Shown one piece after another: positions 42,860-51,765 of a DNA stretch of 64,000 nucleotides. This DNA comes from Mariprofundaceae bacterium. Its GTDB lineage: Bacteria; Pseudomonadota; Zetaproteobacteria; Mariprofundales; Mariprofundaceae. The position numbers and the translations under genes are program-made. The stretch's first letter is position 1. Every line of letters begins with the position of its first letter. The stretch spans positions 310,001 through 374,000 of the forward strand of contig JAJFLC010000012.1 of assembly GCA_021772895.1 (NCBI GenBank), written 5' to 3'. The notes under the pieces are model-generated. The model was not told the DNA's origin. It made no database searches and was given only the letters and a program-made list of their open reading frames with translations.

Positions 42860-43908
42860 GCATTATCATGACACGCTTATTTATCATTGCAGTGGGGTTG
42901 CTAATAGCAACACCGATGGCTTCGGCAGAAAATCTGTTTGATTGGTTAAAGTCACCCACGTTTGAAAAGAAATCTATCGTGGCAAAACCCGCAGATGATG
43001 CACGCCTGTTAACCTTGGAGCCCAAAGAGTCTGAAATGTACCCACGGGTTTCGGCAGGTGCTCATACAATACTTGTGAATGTCAGCCATGGTAAAAAAAG
43101 CTGGATTTCCAGGCGCTCAATGTCGAATGGGGATCCACTAAATATGGTGTCTGAGGATGTGCATGCTTTGGATTCTATTCGCTGGCATGGTGAAAAAGTA
43201 AGCTTCCTTTCACAGAGAGGAAATGGACTGGGACTATGGGAAAAGCCTGTTGATGGCGGCGGACTTATGAAACGGCTGTATGAATTAAACGGCCATCTTA
43301 CCCAGCCAGTGATGCTCCATGATGGAGGCTTGATTGCTGTGCGGTTAACTGTTTTGAGAAATATGAAAAAAGCATCGCGTGGAACTCGGAATGAATTTAA
43401 TAACTGGCAGGTTTCCGGTTATCGCGGTGAGATTATCCGGATTGAAAAAGATGGTTCGGAAAAAGTTTTAAACGAAGGTATGAACCCTGCGTTGTCGCCT
43501 GATGGAAAGTGGATTGTTTTTTCAATGCCTGACGGACGGGATATGCATCTCTACCTGATGAGGGTTGATGGTTCTGAACTCACGCAGTTGCCATCTTCCC
43601 GAAGTGTGGATGTGCAGCCGGCATGGAGCCCGGATGGAAAGTGGATTGTATTCACATCCAACAGGGCAAAGGTCGATCTTCGTCATACTTCACATAGTGA
43701 TTGGGATATTTGGGCGATTGATCGTGAAGGTAGAAACCTGACGCAGCTGACAAAAGATACAGGCCGTGATGGTGCGCCGAGTGTGAGTGCCGATGGACGT
43801 GTGTATTTCCATTCGGATCGTAAAGTAAGTTCAGATTTGAAAAAAGAGCACCAGCTTAAGGGCAGTATCGGTGCGTTTCATGTTTGGTCCATTGCATTGC
43901 CAAAATAG
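42856..43908 (+). CDS. exported PD40 (TolB-like) beta-propeller protein 2
   Basis: 350 residues with signal peptide (about 1-25, TRLFIIAVGLLIATPMASA). Repeats MNPALSPDGKWIVFSMPDGRD, VQPAWSPDGKWIVFTSNRA and GAPSVSADGRVYFHSDRK make a blade series with the same layout as the preceding protein. Both end with a HSNRDLKK/HSDRK-type strand and begin the mature part with PSVAG/PRVSAG-like strands, so they are tandem paralogues. Translationally coupled. A strong terminator follows, making this a two-gene operon. Function unknown. Confidence 0.8.
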   Translation: MSIIMTRLFIIAVGLLIATPMASAENLFDWLKSPTFEKKSIVAKPADDARLLTLEPKESEMYPRVSAGAHTILVNVSHGKKSWISRRSMSNGDPLNMVSEDVHALDSIRWHGEKVSFLSQRGNGLGLWEKPVDGGGLMKRLYELNGHLTQPVMLHDGGLIAVRLTVLRNMKKASRGTRNEFNNWQVSGYRGEIIRIEKDGSEKVLNEGMNPALSPDGKWIVFSMPDGRDMHLYLMRVDGSELTQLPSSRSVDVQPAWSPDGKWIVFTSNRAKVDLRHTSHSDWDIWAIDREGRNLTQLTKDTGRDGAPSVSADGRVYFHSDRKVSSDLKKEHQLKGSIGAFHVWSIALPK

Positions 43909-43928
43909 TTGTTTGATGTTTACTTCAA

Positions 43929-43957
43929 GGGCAGTGGGTGACCACTGCCCTTTTTTT
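43929..43957. terminator. terminator after the PD40 operon
   Basis: GGGCAGTGG / CCACTGCCC, 9-bp stem with 4-base loop GTGA, then TTTTTTT on the plus strand. The T-run borders the stop of the convergent kinase gene. Confidence 0.9.
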
Positions 43958-45371
43958 ATGTGTGTTCGATCAGAGAATGAAGCCGTTGAGAAAATTCCGG
44001 GTTGGTACTGCTCAACGATAAACGCACGATGAATTTCGAGCCTTCTCCCTCTGTGCTTTCAACGCTGATCTCACCATTATGTGCTTCAATGATACGTTTG
44101 CAGATTGCAAGGCCAAGACCGGCTCCACCACCCTCATTGCGGGCTCTGGCTTCATCTGCACGATAGAAACGGTCAAACAGACGTGCTTGATGTTCTTTGG
44201 CAATGCCCGGGCCTTCGTCCTGGATCGTGATGATTGCCAGGTCATCTTTGGCTTGTGCTGATAATGTGATGGTTGAGAGCTCAGGCGCATATTTGAAGGC
44301 ATTGTTGAGCAGGTTAAAAATGACACGTTCAATATGATTCTGATCTCCCATGACCTCCAGATGATCCTGAATATCCATGTTTAAATTGATATGGTGATCG
44401 GCAAAAAGAATCAGGTGATGTTGGGCGACTTCCTGTAATAAAAGTGACAGATCAACTGGCTCCTGTGCCAGCTCCAGTAGCCCTGCATCGGCGCGTGCAA
44501 GTGTCAGTAAATCATTCACGATGCGTTGCATGCGCTCGATGATGTCCAGATGTTGTTTGAGCAACTGCTTATAATCCTGCTCGCTACGTGGGTGCCTTAA
44601 TGCAACCTCAACTTCGCCTTTCAGAATTGTTAAGGGGATGCGAAGCTCGTGGGAGGCATCGGCTGTAAAACGTTTCTGTGCCATGAAACTTGATTCGAGG
44701 TCTTCGAACATCTTATTCAGCGATTTAACCAGAACCCGGATTTCTTTATCCTGCACTTTTGATTGCAGCCGTCTGGTCAAGTCGCCAGCGGCCACCGCCC
44801 GTGCTGTGGAGGTGATTTCATTGATTGGTTTCAGAGCCCTGCGAGCCATGACATAGCCTGCTACGCCACTGATAAGCATTGAAAGCAACCCGAGCACGCC
44901 ACCAAGCAAATAGAGCCACTTGAAAAAGCCTTGAATCTCATTGGTGCTCCGGCCAAGCAATAATATTGCGATCACATGATTGTCCCGGTGAACCGGCATG
45001 GCAATGACCCGAATGTTATCTTTTCGAAGCAGTGAAAGGGTGGAAATAAATACAGTGGATTCATCATCTCGTGCTTTGCCAAGGGCTTTGCTGACCTCAT
45101 TGCCACCTTTTCCGATCAGGTTGCTGTTTGTGGCGAATTGAATCACACCGTTGGCGCCGATCAGTTGTACTGTACCGTGAAAATGTTTGGCAAATTCATT
45201 GAGGTGAAAGGACCAGTAGTGAAAACGTGAACGTTCCAATTCACTCACGATACTCTGGGCTTGCAGGTAGAGGGATTCATCCACTTCATCATAAACCTGT
45301 TTGGATAGGGTGAAATAGATCAGAGCTCCGGCAATGATCAGAATCGATAGCTCAACCACAATATAGAGCAT
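43956..45371 (-). CDS. sensor histidine kinase (EnvZ/CusS-like)
   Basis: 471 residues from ATG 45371. Helix 1, periplasmic domain to about 150, helix 2 about 155-178, HAMP (RRALKPINEITSTARAVAAGD). HisKA has ADASHELRIPLTILKGEVE, an unusual I for T in the H-box. HATPase_c has NLLNNAFKYA, IQDEGPGI and GGGAGLGLAICKRIIEAH. The ATG leaves helix 1 without its basic anchor. CTG at 45449 stands 6 bases after GGGGAG, is in frame, and adds PSLSLNALFNRLRSN and FYTFRGRLA, as in relatives. So 45449 is the likelier start. It follows its regulator gene. Confidence 0.9.
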   Translation of the reverse strand: MLYIVVELSILIIAGALIYFTLSKQVYDEVDESLYLQAQSIVSELERSRFHYWSFHLNEFAKHFHGTVQLIGANGVIQFATNSNLIGKGGNEVSKALGKARDDESTVFISTLSLLRKDNIRVIAMPVHRDNHVIAILLLGRSTNEIQGFFKWLYLLGGVLGLLSMLISGVAGYVMARRALKPINEITSTARAVAAGDLTRRLQSKVQDKEIRVLVKSLNKMFEDLESSFMAQKRFTADASHELRIPLTILKGEVEVALRHPRSEQDYKQLLKQHLDIIERMQRIVNDLLTLARADAGLLELAQEPVDLSLLLQEVAQHHLILFADHHINLNMDIQDHLEVMGDQNHIERVIFNLLNNAFKYAPELSTITLSAQAKDDLAIITIQDEGPGIAKEHQARLFDRFYRADEARARNEGGGAGLGLAICKRIIEAHNGEISVESTEGEGSKFIVRLSLSSTNPEFSQRLHSLIEHT

Positions 45372-45472
45372 CGCAAGTCGCCCGCGAAAGGTATAAAAAG
45401 TATTTGAACGAAGACGATTGAATAGCGCGTTTAGACTTAGTGAAGGCAGAGGTGACTCCCCAGTAACAAATT

Positions 45473-46156
45473 TTAAGAGGGTGGTGCTTCGTCGCTTAAA
45501 ATATAACCCTGGCCACGCAGCGTGTGGATCAGTGCTGGCTCAAAACCTTTGTCCACCTTGGTGCGCAGGTGACTAACATAAACATCAATCACATTGCTTT
45601 CAGGATCAAAATTCATATCCCATACATGTTCACCAATCAGGGTACGTGAAAGTACCTTTTTCGGGTTGCGAAGCAGATATTCAAGCAGTGCATACTCTTT
45701 GGTGGTCAGGCGGATCGCCTTACCGGAACGTGAGACCTGACGGCTCATGGGGTCAAGTTCAAGGTCTGCCATTTGAAGTGTCGGGGTTTTACTTTCTGAT
45801 TGGCGTCGCAGCAAAGCGCGCACACGGGCGAGCAACTCTTCAAAGGCAAAGGGCTTGGCCAAATAATCATCGGCACCTGCATCGAGGCCGCGGACTTTAT
45901 CTTCTACACTGTCTCTGGCAGTGAGCATCAGTACGGGTGTATTGATGCCATGATCCCGAATCTCTTTACAGGTTTGTAAACCGTTCTTCTTGGGTAACAT
46001 CAGATCAAGGATAATCAGGTCATAATCGTTTACTTCTGCCAGAAAACCGCCGTCTTCCCCATCATAGGATACGTCAACGGCATGGCCTTCCTCTTTCAAT
46101 CCTTTTTGGATGAAATGGGCAACACGCTCTTCGTCTTCAACAACCAGAATTTTCAT
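45473..46156 (-). CDS. OmpR-family response regulator
   Basis: 227 residues. The receiver has VEDEERVAHFIQKGLKEEGH, phospho-acceptor Asp51 in LIILDLMLP and Lys in LAKPF. The winged helix has LTTKEYALLEYLLRNPKKVLSRT and VIDVYVSHLRTKVDKGF with TLRGQGY. It is of the CusR/PcoR/QseB type. First gene of the pair with the kinase downstream; 95 bases from the divergent NUDIX gene. It sits opposite the PD40 operon and may regulate it, which is only an inference from position. Confidence 0.93.
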   Translation of the reverse strand: MKILVVEDEERVAHFIQKGLKEEGHAVDVSYDGEDGGFLAEVNDYDLIILDLMLPKKNGLQTCKEIRDHGINTPVLMLTARDSVEDKVRGLDAGADDYLAKPFAFEELLARVRALLRRQSESKTPTLQMADLELDPMSRQVSRSGKAIRLTTKEYALLEYLLRNPKKVLSRTLIGEHVWDMNFDPESNVIDVYVSHLRTKVDKGFEPALIHTLRGQGYILSDEAPPS

Positions 46157-46251
46157 GTGGCCTAGTGTAGCAGCAAGCGGTCTGTTTCGTGAAGGGTGCT
46201 TGTTATTTTCGTTTCTAAAAAATACAGATAGTATGATGCATGGGGTGACTT

Positions 46252-46836
46252 ATGCAGTTTAAACTATTGAATAAAAAAGCTTTGTACCAAGGTTTTTTTG
46301 AACTTGATGCCTATGATGTTGAACACGAATGTTTTGCAGGTGGCAGTCAGAGTATCCGTCGTGAACATTTGGAGCGGGGCGATGCCATTGCGATACTTTT
46401 ATATGATCCACAATGTGATGAGGTACTCTTGATCGAGCAGTTTCGGATTGGTCCTGCTGTGCGTGAAGATAAGGCATGGTTGATTGAAGTGGTGGCGGGC
46501 ATGGTGGATGAAGGGGAGAGTCCTGAGGTGGCTGCCTGCCGTGAAGCGATTGAAGAGGCAGGTTATGAACCGTTTAAAATAGAGTCGCTGGGGCAATATT
46601 ATTCAACTCCCGGGGGTTCATCTGAACGTATTGATCTTTATCTGGGTCTGGTTGATAAATCGAAACCTTGCGGAGCAGGGGGCGGTATGAAACATGAGCA
46701 TGAAGATATTCGACCTTTTTGGATAGGTCGTGCACAAGCCATGCAGTGGTTGGGCAATGGAAAAATCAATTCGGGCGCGCCGATGCTGGCATTGCTGTTA
46801 GCATTTGGTTCGACGGGAAAGTTTGCCAGGGCATGA
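46252..46836 (+). CDS. nudF: NUDIX ADP-ribose pyrophosphatase NudF-like
   Basis: Hydrolyses ADP-ribose and related nucleoside diphosphate sugars to AMP and ribose 5-phosphate. 194 residues with the full Nudix box GMVDEGESPEVAACREAIEE-AGY (GX5EX7REUXEEXGU, about residues 84-106) and downstream YYSTPGGSSERIDLYLG, the TPG motif of the ADPRase subfamily. E. coli NudF is 209 residues. Promoter region shared with the divergent response regulator. Confidence 0.9.
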   Translation: MQFKLLNKKALYQGFFELDAYDVEHECFAGGSQSIRREHLERGDAIAILLYDPQCDEVLLIEQFRIGPAVREDKAWLIEVVAGMVDEGESPEVAACREAIEEAGYEPFKIESLGQYYSTPGGSSERIDLYLGLVDKSKPCGAGGGMKHEHEDIRPFWIGRAQAMQWLGNGKINSGAPMLALLLAFGSTGKFARA

Positions 46837-46838
46837 GT

Positions 46839-47243
46839 TTACAAGCAGTGCTCTTCGCTCGCATAGTGCTGATGCACATCATGAATTTTTGATTCAAATA
46901 TATCATAACGAAAAGGTTTACCCAGTACATGCAGGTTTTGATTGGGAAGTTTTTCATAGACTGCGTTTGGCGATGCGGTGATGAAAACAATTCGATCCAG
47001 AAGTTCAGGTGCTTTTTTTGAAATGCTTTTGTAAATTTGATCACCGCCAAACTTTGGCAGGCGCACATCCAGGAGAATCATGTGATAGAAATTTTTATGA
47101 TCGGATAGCTCGATGAGTCCTTGTACCGGATCATGCAGAGCCTTAAGTGTCACCTCAATTTCATATTTTTCGCCGTAACGCTGAAGAAAAACTGTGATAA
47201 TCTCATGCGTAATAAGATCATCATCGACTAAAAGAACGTTCAT
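46839..47243 (-). CDS. stand-alone receiver (CheY-like) protein after the biotin operon
   Basis: 134 residues containing only a receiver domain: acidic pair in LLVDDDLITHE, phospho-acceptor Asp in ILLDVRLPKFGG, conserved Thr/Ser in FITAS and Lys in LGKPFRYD. No output domain, so it works by protein contacts or as a phosphate sink. The start at 47243 has AAAGGGG; the frame open to 47303 runs into bioD. Lies 46 bases after bioD on the same strand. Convergent with nudF (2-base gap). Partner kinase not evident. Confidence 0.87.
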   Translation of the reverse strand: MNVLLVDDDLITHEIITVFLQRYGEKYEIEVTLKALHDPVQGLIELSDHKNFYHMILLDVRLPKFGGDQIYKSISKKAPELLDRIVFITASPNAVYEKLPNQNLHVLGKPFRYDIFESKIHDVHQHYASEEHCL

Positions 47244-47289
47244 TTGATATACCCCTTTCCCATGCCCCAAAAAAGAGTGTAGTGGAGCT

Positions 47290-47955
47290 TCAGTCTTTGG
47301 CAAGCAGGTTGTTGATAAGGGTTTGAAAATGCGTCTTTTTTGCTTTGTAAGGTATCATCATAATTTGTGTTCGGGGTGATATAAAAGTTTGTAGAGAAGT
47401 TTTTGTCTGTTCAGCAATATCGCTATCATTCAGCGCATTAATAATGATATATGTTGGTGATATATTCAACTTTTTAAGCTGTTCTAATGTAAGTAAAGCA
47501 TGGTTAATACAACCAAGCCGGGCACCGACAATCAACATGACTTCACAAGGTTGCATATCAGTGATCCAGTCACTGACAAGATATTGATCATTGAGTGGCA
47601 CCATCAATCCACCGATGCCTTCGATCAGGCAAATTTTGGTTTCCTTAGCCTTGTCATGGCACCATGAGACAAGCTGTTTGGGGTCAATACTTTTGTCTTC
47701 AGCGGTTGCAGCAATATTGGGCGATGCCGCTAGTGAGAAGGTGTGAAGATTGAGCAGGTTTGGATCAGAGATATGTTGAGCCTTCAATAAAGTGTCCACA
47801 TCTCCATTGATGCCATTGGATAATATGCCACTGGCAATCGGCTTGATTGCCGATGCATGGATACCCTGATCCAGAAGCAGTGTCACCAGATGGGATGTGA
47901 TAAAGGTTTTACCAGCGCCGGTATCCGTTGCTGTAACAAAGATCTTTTTACCCAT
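47290..47955 (-). CDS. bioD: dethiobiotin synthetase BioD
   Basis: ATP-dependent closure of the ureido ring from 7,8-diaminopelargonate and CO2. 221 residues with the P-loop FVTATDTGAGKTFITSHL (residues 6-23, TDTGxGKT), KPIASGI, and EGIGGLMVPLND. Length matches E. coli BioD (225). Last biotin gene of the leftward operon bioF-bioH-bioC-bioD, 2 bases after bioC. Confidence 0.95.
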   Translation of the reverse strand: MGKKIFVTATDTGAGKTFITSHLVTLLLDQGIHASAIKPIASGILSNGINGDVDTLLKAQHISDPNLLNLHTFSLAASPNIAATAEDKSIDPKQLVSWCHDKAKETKICLIEGIGGLMVPLNDQYLVSDWITDMQPCEVMLIVGARLGCINHALLTLEQLKKLNISPTYIIINALNDSDIAEQTKTSLQTFISPRTQIMMIPYKAKKTHFQTLINNLLAKD

Positions 47956-47957
47956 AT

Positions 47958-48854
47958 TTAATCGGCTTCATTCATCTGAATCGGAATGATTCTGTCGGCA
48001 TGTTCATAACCCGCGTCTTTGTACCATGCCTGTGCATAGAGCGCTTCAAAGGTGGCGTGAATACGCCCATGATCATCCTGATGTTTTGCACTGTAGACAT
48101 CTTCGAGCTGTTTCAGAAGGCGTCGCCCGTAAAGACCACTTGGGCGGTTTTGGATTGCAGCCGATGAAGCACCGATGTTTTTTAATTCGCGAACGAGTGC
48201 CATGGTGTTTGGATAGGTCAGTGTAAAAATGTCTGAGTCTGCCACGGGAAGTTCTACAGCAAGCTCCATCAATGAATTACCCAGTGATGTAATATCTGGA
48301 AATGGCAATACCAGCCCTGCCCGCTCATTGGCAATTTCAGCCAGAGATTGTCTGAGTTCCAGAAGTGTTCGGCGGCCAAACGTGGAAAACAGAATGAGAC
48401 CACCCGGCGCTAATACCCGGCGCATTTCCCGCATCATTAATGTGGGGTCAGGCACCCACTGCATGGCCAGATTTGAGGTGACCAGATCAAAGGAGGCATT
48501 GGCAAAGGGTAATTGGCACCCATCACTTACAACATGCTGGCGTCGGCCATGCCAGGGTAATCGTAAGCGATGCGCGGCCTGTGTGGTTTTGACCATGTTT
48601 TCTGAAAGGTCCAGGCCTGTCACTTCAGATTTTTTGAATTGTTGGCATAATAAACGTGTGAAATAACCGGTCCCACAGCCGATATCCAGAATACGTTTGG
48701 GATTAATTTTGGTGAAAGCAACATGCTGTAATAAGCGGTCAGCAATTTCACGTTGCAATACGGCATGTTCATCATAGGTACTTGTGGCAGATGAAAATGA
48801 ATGTTTCACCTGTGCTGTGTTGATGTGTGAGTTGTTTAAATCTTCAGGCACCAT
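47958..48854 (-). CDS. bioC: malonyl-ACP O-methyltransferase BioC
   Basis: Methylates malonyl-ACP so that fatty-acid synthase can build pimeloyl-ACP methyl ester. 298 residues, longer than E. coli BioC (251). Class I methyltransferase: KHSFSSATSTYDEHAVLQREIADRL at the N-terminus is typical of BioC, SAM motif I ILDIGCGTGYFTRLL, then SNLAMQWVPDP and LAPGGLILFSTFG. Overlaps the bioH end by 19 bases, so it is coupled to it. Confidence 0.93.
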   Translation of the reverse strand: MVPEDLNNSHINTAQVKHSFSSATSTYDEHAVLQREIADRLLQHVAFTKINPKRILDIGCGTGYFTRLLCQQFKKSEVTGLDLSENMVKTTQAAHRLRLPWHGRRQHVVSDGCQLPFANASFDLVTSNLAMQWVPDPTLMMREMRRVLAPGGLILFSTFGRRTLLELRQSLAEIANERAGLVLPFPDITSLGNSLMELAVELPVADSDIFTLTYPNTMALVRELKNIGASSAAIQNRPSGLYGRRLLKQLEDVYSAKHQDDHGRIHATFEALYAQAWYKDAGYEHADRIIPIQMNEAD

Positions 48855-49570
48855 GTCTCCACTGTTGCATTAAATGTTGTGTGCTGTGTTAAAAAGGGCG
48901 CGTGCCCGCACTGTTTGAATAGATGATATATTGCATGGGGTATTGATTCAGCAAGTGACTGGCCTGCGCTTGCAGGTATGATAGCGTCATTGTCACCATG
49001 CAATATCAATGTTGGCTGTTGGATATCTCTTACTGTTTTTCGAAGGTCGGTTGTTGCAAGGTAATCCAGTCCTGTTCTCAGCGTTGTGGTAGAAGGTTGC
49101 ATGGATGCATCAATGGCATTTTTTGCAATCTGATTATATTCACTACGATCCATGGCATCGCCATGCAACATGAGCGCAAAGAAACGGGAGATGGTTTTAG
49201 ATGCATTGTTTTTAATGCCGCTTTCAAATGCCTCGAACCATTCATGACTACAGCCAAATGCCCAGTTTTTTTGACGACAGAATGAGGGCGTTGTTGAGAT
49301 CAATACAAGCGCCGCAATTTTCTCAGGGCATTGCAGAGCCAGTTGCATGGCGATCATGCCACCCAGTGACCAGCCAACCATTACGGATGGTTGATCAGGT
49401 AGTTGTGCTGCGACGGACTCAATCCAGTCGGAAATATTTGTTTCTTCTTCATGATTGCTTCCATGGCCGGGAAGATCCAAAAATATCGCATCAGGAAACG
49501 TTTCCATTTGCCGGTACCAGATCTGTCTGGATTGGCCCCAGCCATGTAAAAATACGATGGGTTTGCTCAT
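48836..49570 (-). CDS. bioH: pimeloyl-ACP methyl ester carboxylesterase BioH
   Basis: Removes the methyl ester from pimeloyl-ACP methyl ester, ending chain elongation. 244 residues, alpha/beta-hydrolase with the oxyanion HGWGQS near the N-terminus, nucleophile Ser in VGWSLGGMIA, acid in LHGDNDAIIPA and His in QCGHAPFL. E. coli BioH is 256 residues. Start overlaps the bioF stop by 4 bases (ATGA). Confidence 0.93.
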   Translation of the reverse strand: MSKPIVFLHGWGQSRQIWYRQMETFPDAIFLDLPGHGSNHEEETNISDWIESVAAQLPDQPSVMVGWSLGGMIAMQLALQCPEKIAALVLISTTPSFCRQKNWAFGCSHEWFEAFESGIKNNASKTISRFFALMLHGDAMDRSEYNQIAKNAIDASMQPSTTTLRTGLDYLATTDLRKTVRDIQQPTLILHGDNDAIIPASAGQSLAESIPHAIYHLFKQCGHAPFLTQHTTFNATVETWCLKI

Positions 49571-50700
49571 ATAATCGTTTTTAATGCTTGTATAAGCTGA
49601 TGGATTTGTGTTTCAGAATGGCTTGCTGAGAGGGTGATGCGCAGCCTTGATGTGCCTTCCGGTACTGTGGGAGGGCGAATAGCGGAGATAAAAAAACCTG
49701 CATTTTTGAGTTTCCCGGACATCTCTAACGCATGACAATCACTTTTTGCCAGCAACGGCTGAATGGGTGTTTCAGAGGGCATGAGAGGCAGGCTGGAGGC
49801 TTCCTGTTTAAATAAGGCAACATTGTGATGTAATTGTTTGACCACATCACCTTGCTGGATGAGTGCCAGAGCTTCCAGTGCGGCAGCTGGAAGAGCGGCG
49901 GGGAGAGCGGTTGAATAGATCAACGTTCGCATGCGTTGACGTAAACCTTCGATCATCTCGGATGTACCGAGAATAAACGCGCCGTAACAGCCAAAAGCCT
50001 TGCCCAAAGTGCCGACTTCAATCAAGCGATGATGCCCGGCGATGTTTGATAGATCAGTGAGCCCTTTAGCATTTTTACCGAGCACACCTGTGCCGTGGGC
50101 ATCATCAATCAACAGGAGAGTGTCTTCCTGTTCTGCCAGTGTTATCAGTGCTTTGAGGTTTGCGATATCCCCATCCATGCTAAAGACTCCATCACTGATA
50201 ATGATGCGTTGAGCCGCTGAATGTTTTTTCAAAAGGGTTTGAAGTTGCGTGAGATCAAGATGATGATAGCGGTCGACTTTTCCTTCACTAAGCCTTGCCC
50301 CATCGACCAGCGACGCATGATTAAGCTTGTCTGTAAAAAGACGGGTATGCCGATCTGCAAGGGTTTGAATCAGGCCGATATTTGCTAACATGCCGGAGCC
50401 AACGACGAGGCAGGCATCAAATCCTTTCCACTGCGCAAGTCTGTTTTCCAGCTCATGCAGCAATGGATCATCACCGGATACAAGACGAGATGCTCCGCTA
50501 CCCAGGCCATGATCGCGAATTTCCTGAATGGCTGCATCACGCAGGTTTGGATGTGTTGCCAGCCCTAGATAATCATTAGAAGCGAAATTAATCAGTTGTT
50601 TATCATCTGCTTTGATAAACAGCCCATGACGTTGAGAAGAAAGTAACTTTCTTTCCCTTTCCGGCGGTATGGATTTGAACCAATTGCGACTGTCTGGCAT
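49567..50700 (-). CDS. bioF: 8-amino-7-oxononanoate synthase BioF
   Basis: PLP-dependent condensation of pimeloyl-ACP and alanine. 377 residues with NFASNDYLGLATHP, SGASRLVSGDDPLLHELE, DDAHGTGVLG and the PLP Lys in EVGTLGKAFGCYGA. The start is uncertain. ATG 50700 (MPDSRNWF) has AAGAG 10 bases upstream and leaves 43 bases to the divergent comF start; the frame opens at 50760, which would overlap comF. bioA and bioB are not in the window. Confidence 0.94.
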   Translation of the reverse strand: MPDSRNWFKSIPPERERKLLSSQRHGLFIKADDKQLINFASNDYLGLATHPNLRDAAIQEIRDHGLGSGASRLVSGDDPLLHELENRLAQWKGFDACLVVGSGMLANIGLIQTLADRHTRLFTDKLNHASLVDGARLSEGKVDRYHHLDLTQLQTLLKKHSAAQRIIISDGVFSMDGDIANLKALITLAEQEDTLLLIDDAHGTGVLGKNAKGLTDLSNIAGHHRLIEVGTLGKAFGCYGAFILGTSEMIEGLRQRMRTLIYSTALPAALPAAALEALALIQQGDVVKQLHHNVALFKQEASSLPLMPSETPIQPLLAKSDCHALEMSGKLKNAGFFISAIRPPTVPEGTSRLRITLSASHSETQIHQLIQALKTII

Positions 50701-50743
50701 TTGGGCCATGCTCTTTGCTATGGGAAGGCTGTCAACCAAATGC

Positions 50744-51484
50744 ATGAAATGGGTGAACAAAGGTGAAAGCCTGTTGTTTCCGCCCAGTTGTTTTTTTTGT
50801 CATGCTTCAGTCAGTAAATCAGGTTGTTGTAAGCAATGTCTGCAACATATTAAGCCATTGCTAAGCCCTTCTTGTCTCAGGTGTGGGCAGGCATTGAGCG
50901 AAGGTCTTGCACCGGGCCCATGTGGCAAGTGTTTACGTTTCCCCCCTTTTCAGATTGAAACGGTGAGTCTTTATGCTTATCAGGGAGCTGTTCGGGAGGC
51001 GATTCTTATCTGGAAGCTGGGTGGCGATGATGCAGGTGTGCGATGGTTGCTTGAAACGGCCAGACAGCGATTAAAAACGTTGTTTCAACCTGATGATCTA
51101 TTCATTCCTGTACCCATGCCACTTTCCAGAATGCAAAAGAGTGGACAACATCATGCTGCGGATTTGGCACGTCTGCTTGCGGAGGCCGCAGGATGTGAGT
51201 GGGATTGGCAATTATTAAGGCGTCATGGTCATCAGGCGCGGCAATCAGCATTGTCCGGGCTTGCGCGTCGAAAAAATCTTCGTAAGAGTTTTTGCCTTGA
51301 TGCAGACTATTTAACGTCGATGCAGTTGAAAGGCATTTTGAGAAAGCCTGTAAAGGGGCGTGTTTGGGTTGTGGATGACATTATGACAACCGGTGCAACG
51401 CTTCATTATGCATCAAAAGCACTGGGTGTTTTGCAGCAGCCTATTTATGCCTTTTCGCTGGCACGAACATTGCGTGACAGGTAG
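50744..51484 (+). CDS. comF: ComF family phosphoribosyltransferase-like protein
   Basis: 246 residues. The N-terminal zinc-ribbon-like part has CFFCHASVSKSGCCKQC and CLRCGQALSEG (paired cysteines). The C-terminal phosphoribosyltransferase domain has the PRPP-type loop VWVVDDIMTTGATL. ComF proteins support natural transformation, where ComFC helps deliver single-stranded DNA; in non-competent species the role (GntX-like) is unclear. The start at 50744 (MKWVNKGESLL) lies ahead of the first cysteines; a frame from 50669 would run through bioF's start region. Divergent from bioF. Confidence 0.88.
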   Translation: MKWVNKGESLLFPPSCFFCHASVSKSGCCKQCLQHIKPLLSPSCLRCGQALSEGLAPGPCGKCLRFPPFQIETVSLYAYQGAVREAILIWKLGGDDAGVRWLLETARQRLKTLFQPDDLFIPVPMPLSRMQKSGQHHAADLARLLAEAAGCEWDWQLLRRHGHQARQSALSGLARRKNLRKSFCLDADYLTSMQLKGILRKPVKGRVWVVDDIMTTGATLHYASKALGVLQQPIYAFSLARTLRDR

Positions 51485-51494
51485 AGTTTAACTT

Positions 51495-51755
51495 ATGGTA
51501 AAAATTGAAGTTTATTCGGGAAATTATTGTCCTTACTGCGTACGGGCTAAATCTCTGTTAAAACAGCGGCAGCTGAAATTTGTTGAATATGATGTGCAGG
51601 AAGAGCCTGAAAAGCGGGTGGAAATGACCAAGCGGGCACCGGGGGCACGTACAATTCCTCAGATATTTATTAATGACCGCCATGTGGGTGGTTGTGATGA
51701 TCTTTACGCGCTGGATCGTAAAGGCGAGCTTGATGCATGGCTGGGTGCACAGTAA
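51495..51755 (+). CDS. grxC: glutaredoxin GrxC
   Basis: Glutathione-dependent disulfide reductase of 86 residues. Active site NYCPYCVRAKSLL (CPYC, residues 11-14), then the cis-Pro in ARTIPQIFINDRHVGGCDDLYAL. E. coli Grx3 is 83 residues. It starts 10 bases after comF and ends 10 bases before the carbonic anhydrase, so comF-grxC-can are probably one unit. Confidence 0.94.
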   Translation: MVKIEVYSGNYCPYCVRAKSLLKQRQLKFVEYDVQEEPEKRVEMTKRAPGARTIPQIFINDRHVGGCDDLYALDRKGELDAWLGAQ

Positions 51756-51765
51756 GTTTCGCTTT

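Noticed and set aside
41765-43908. Calling the PD40 pair TolB
   Set aside because: They lack the TolB N-terminal domain, and no tolQRA or pal genes lie nearby.
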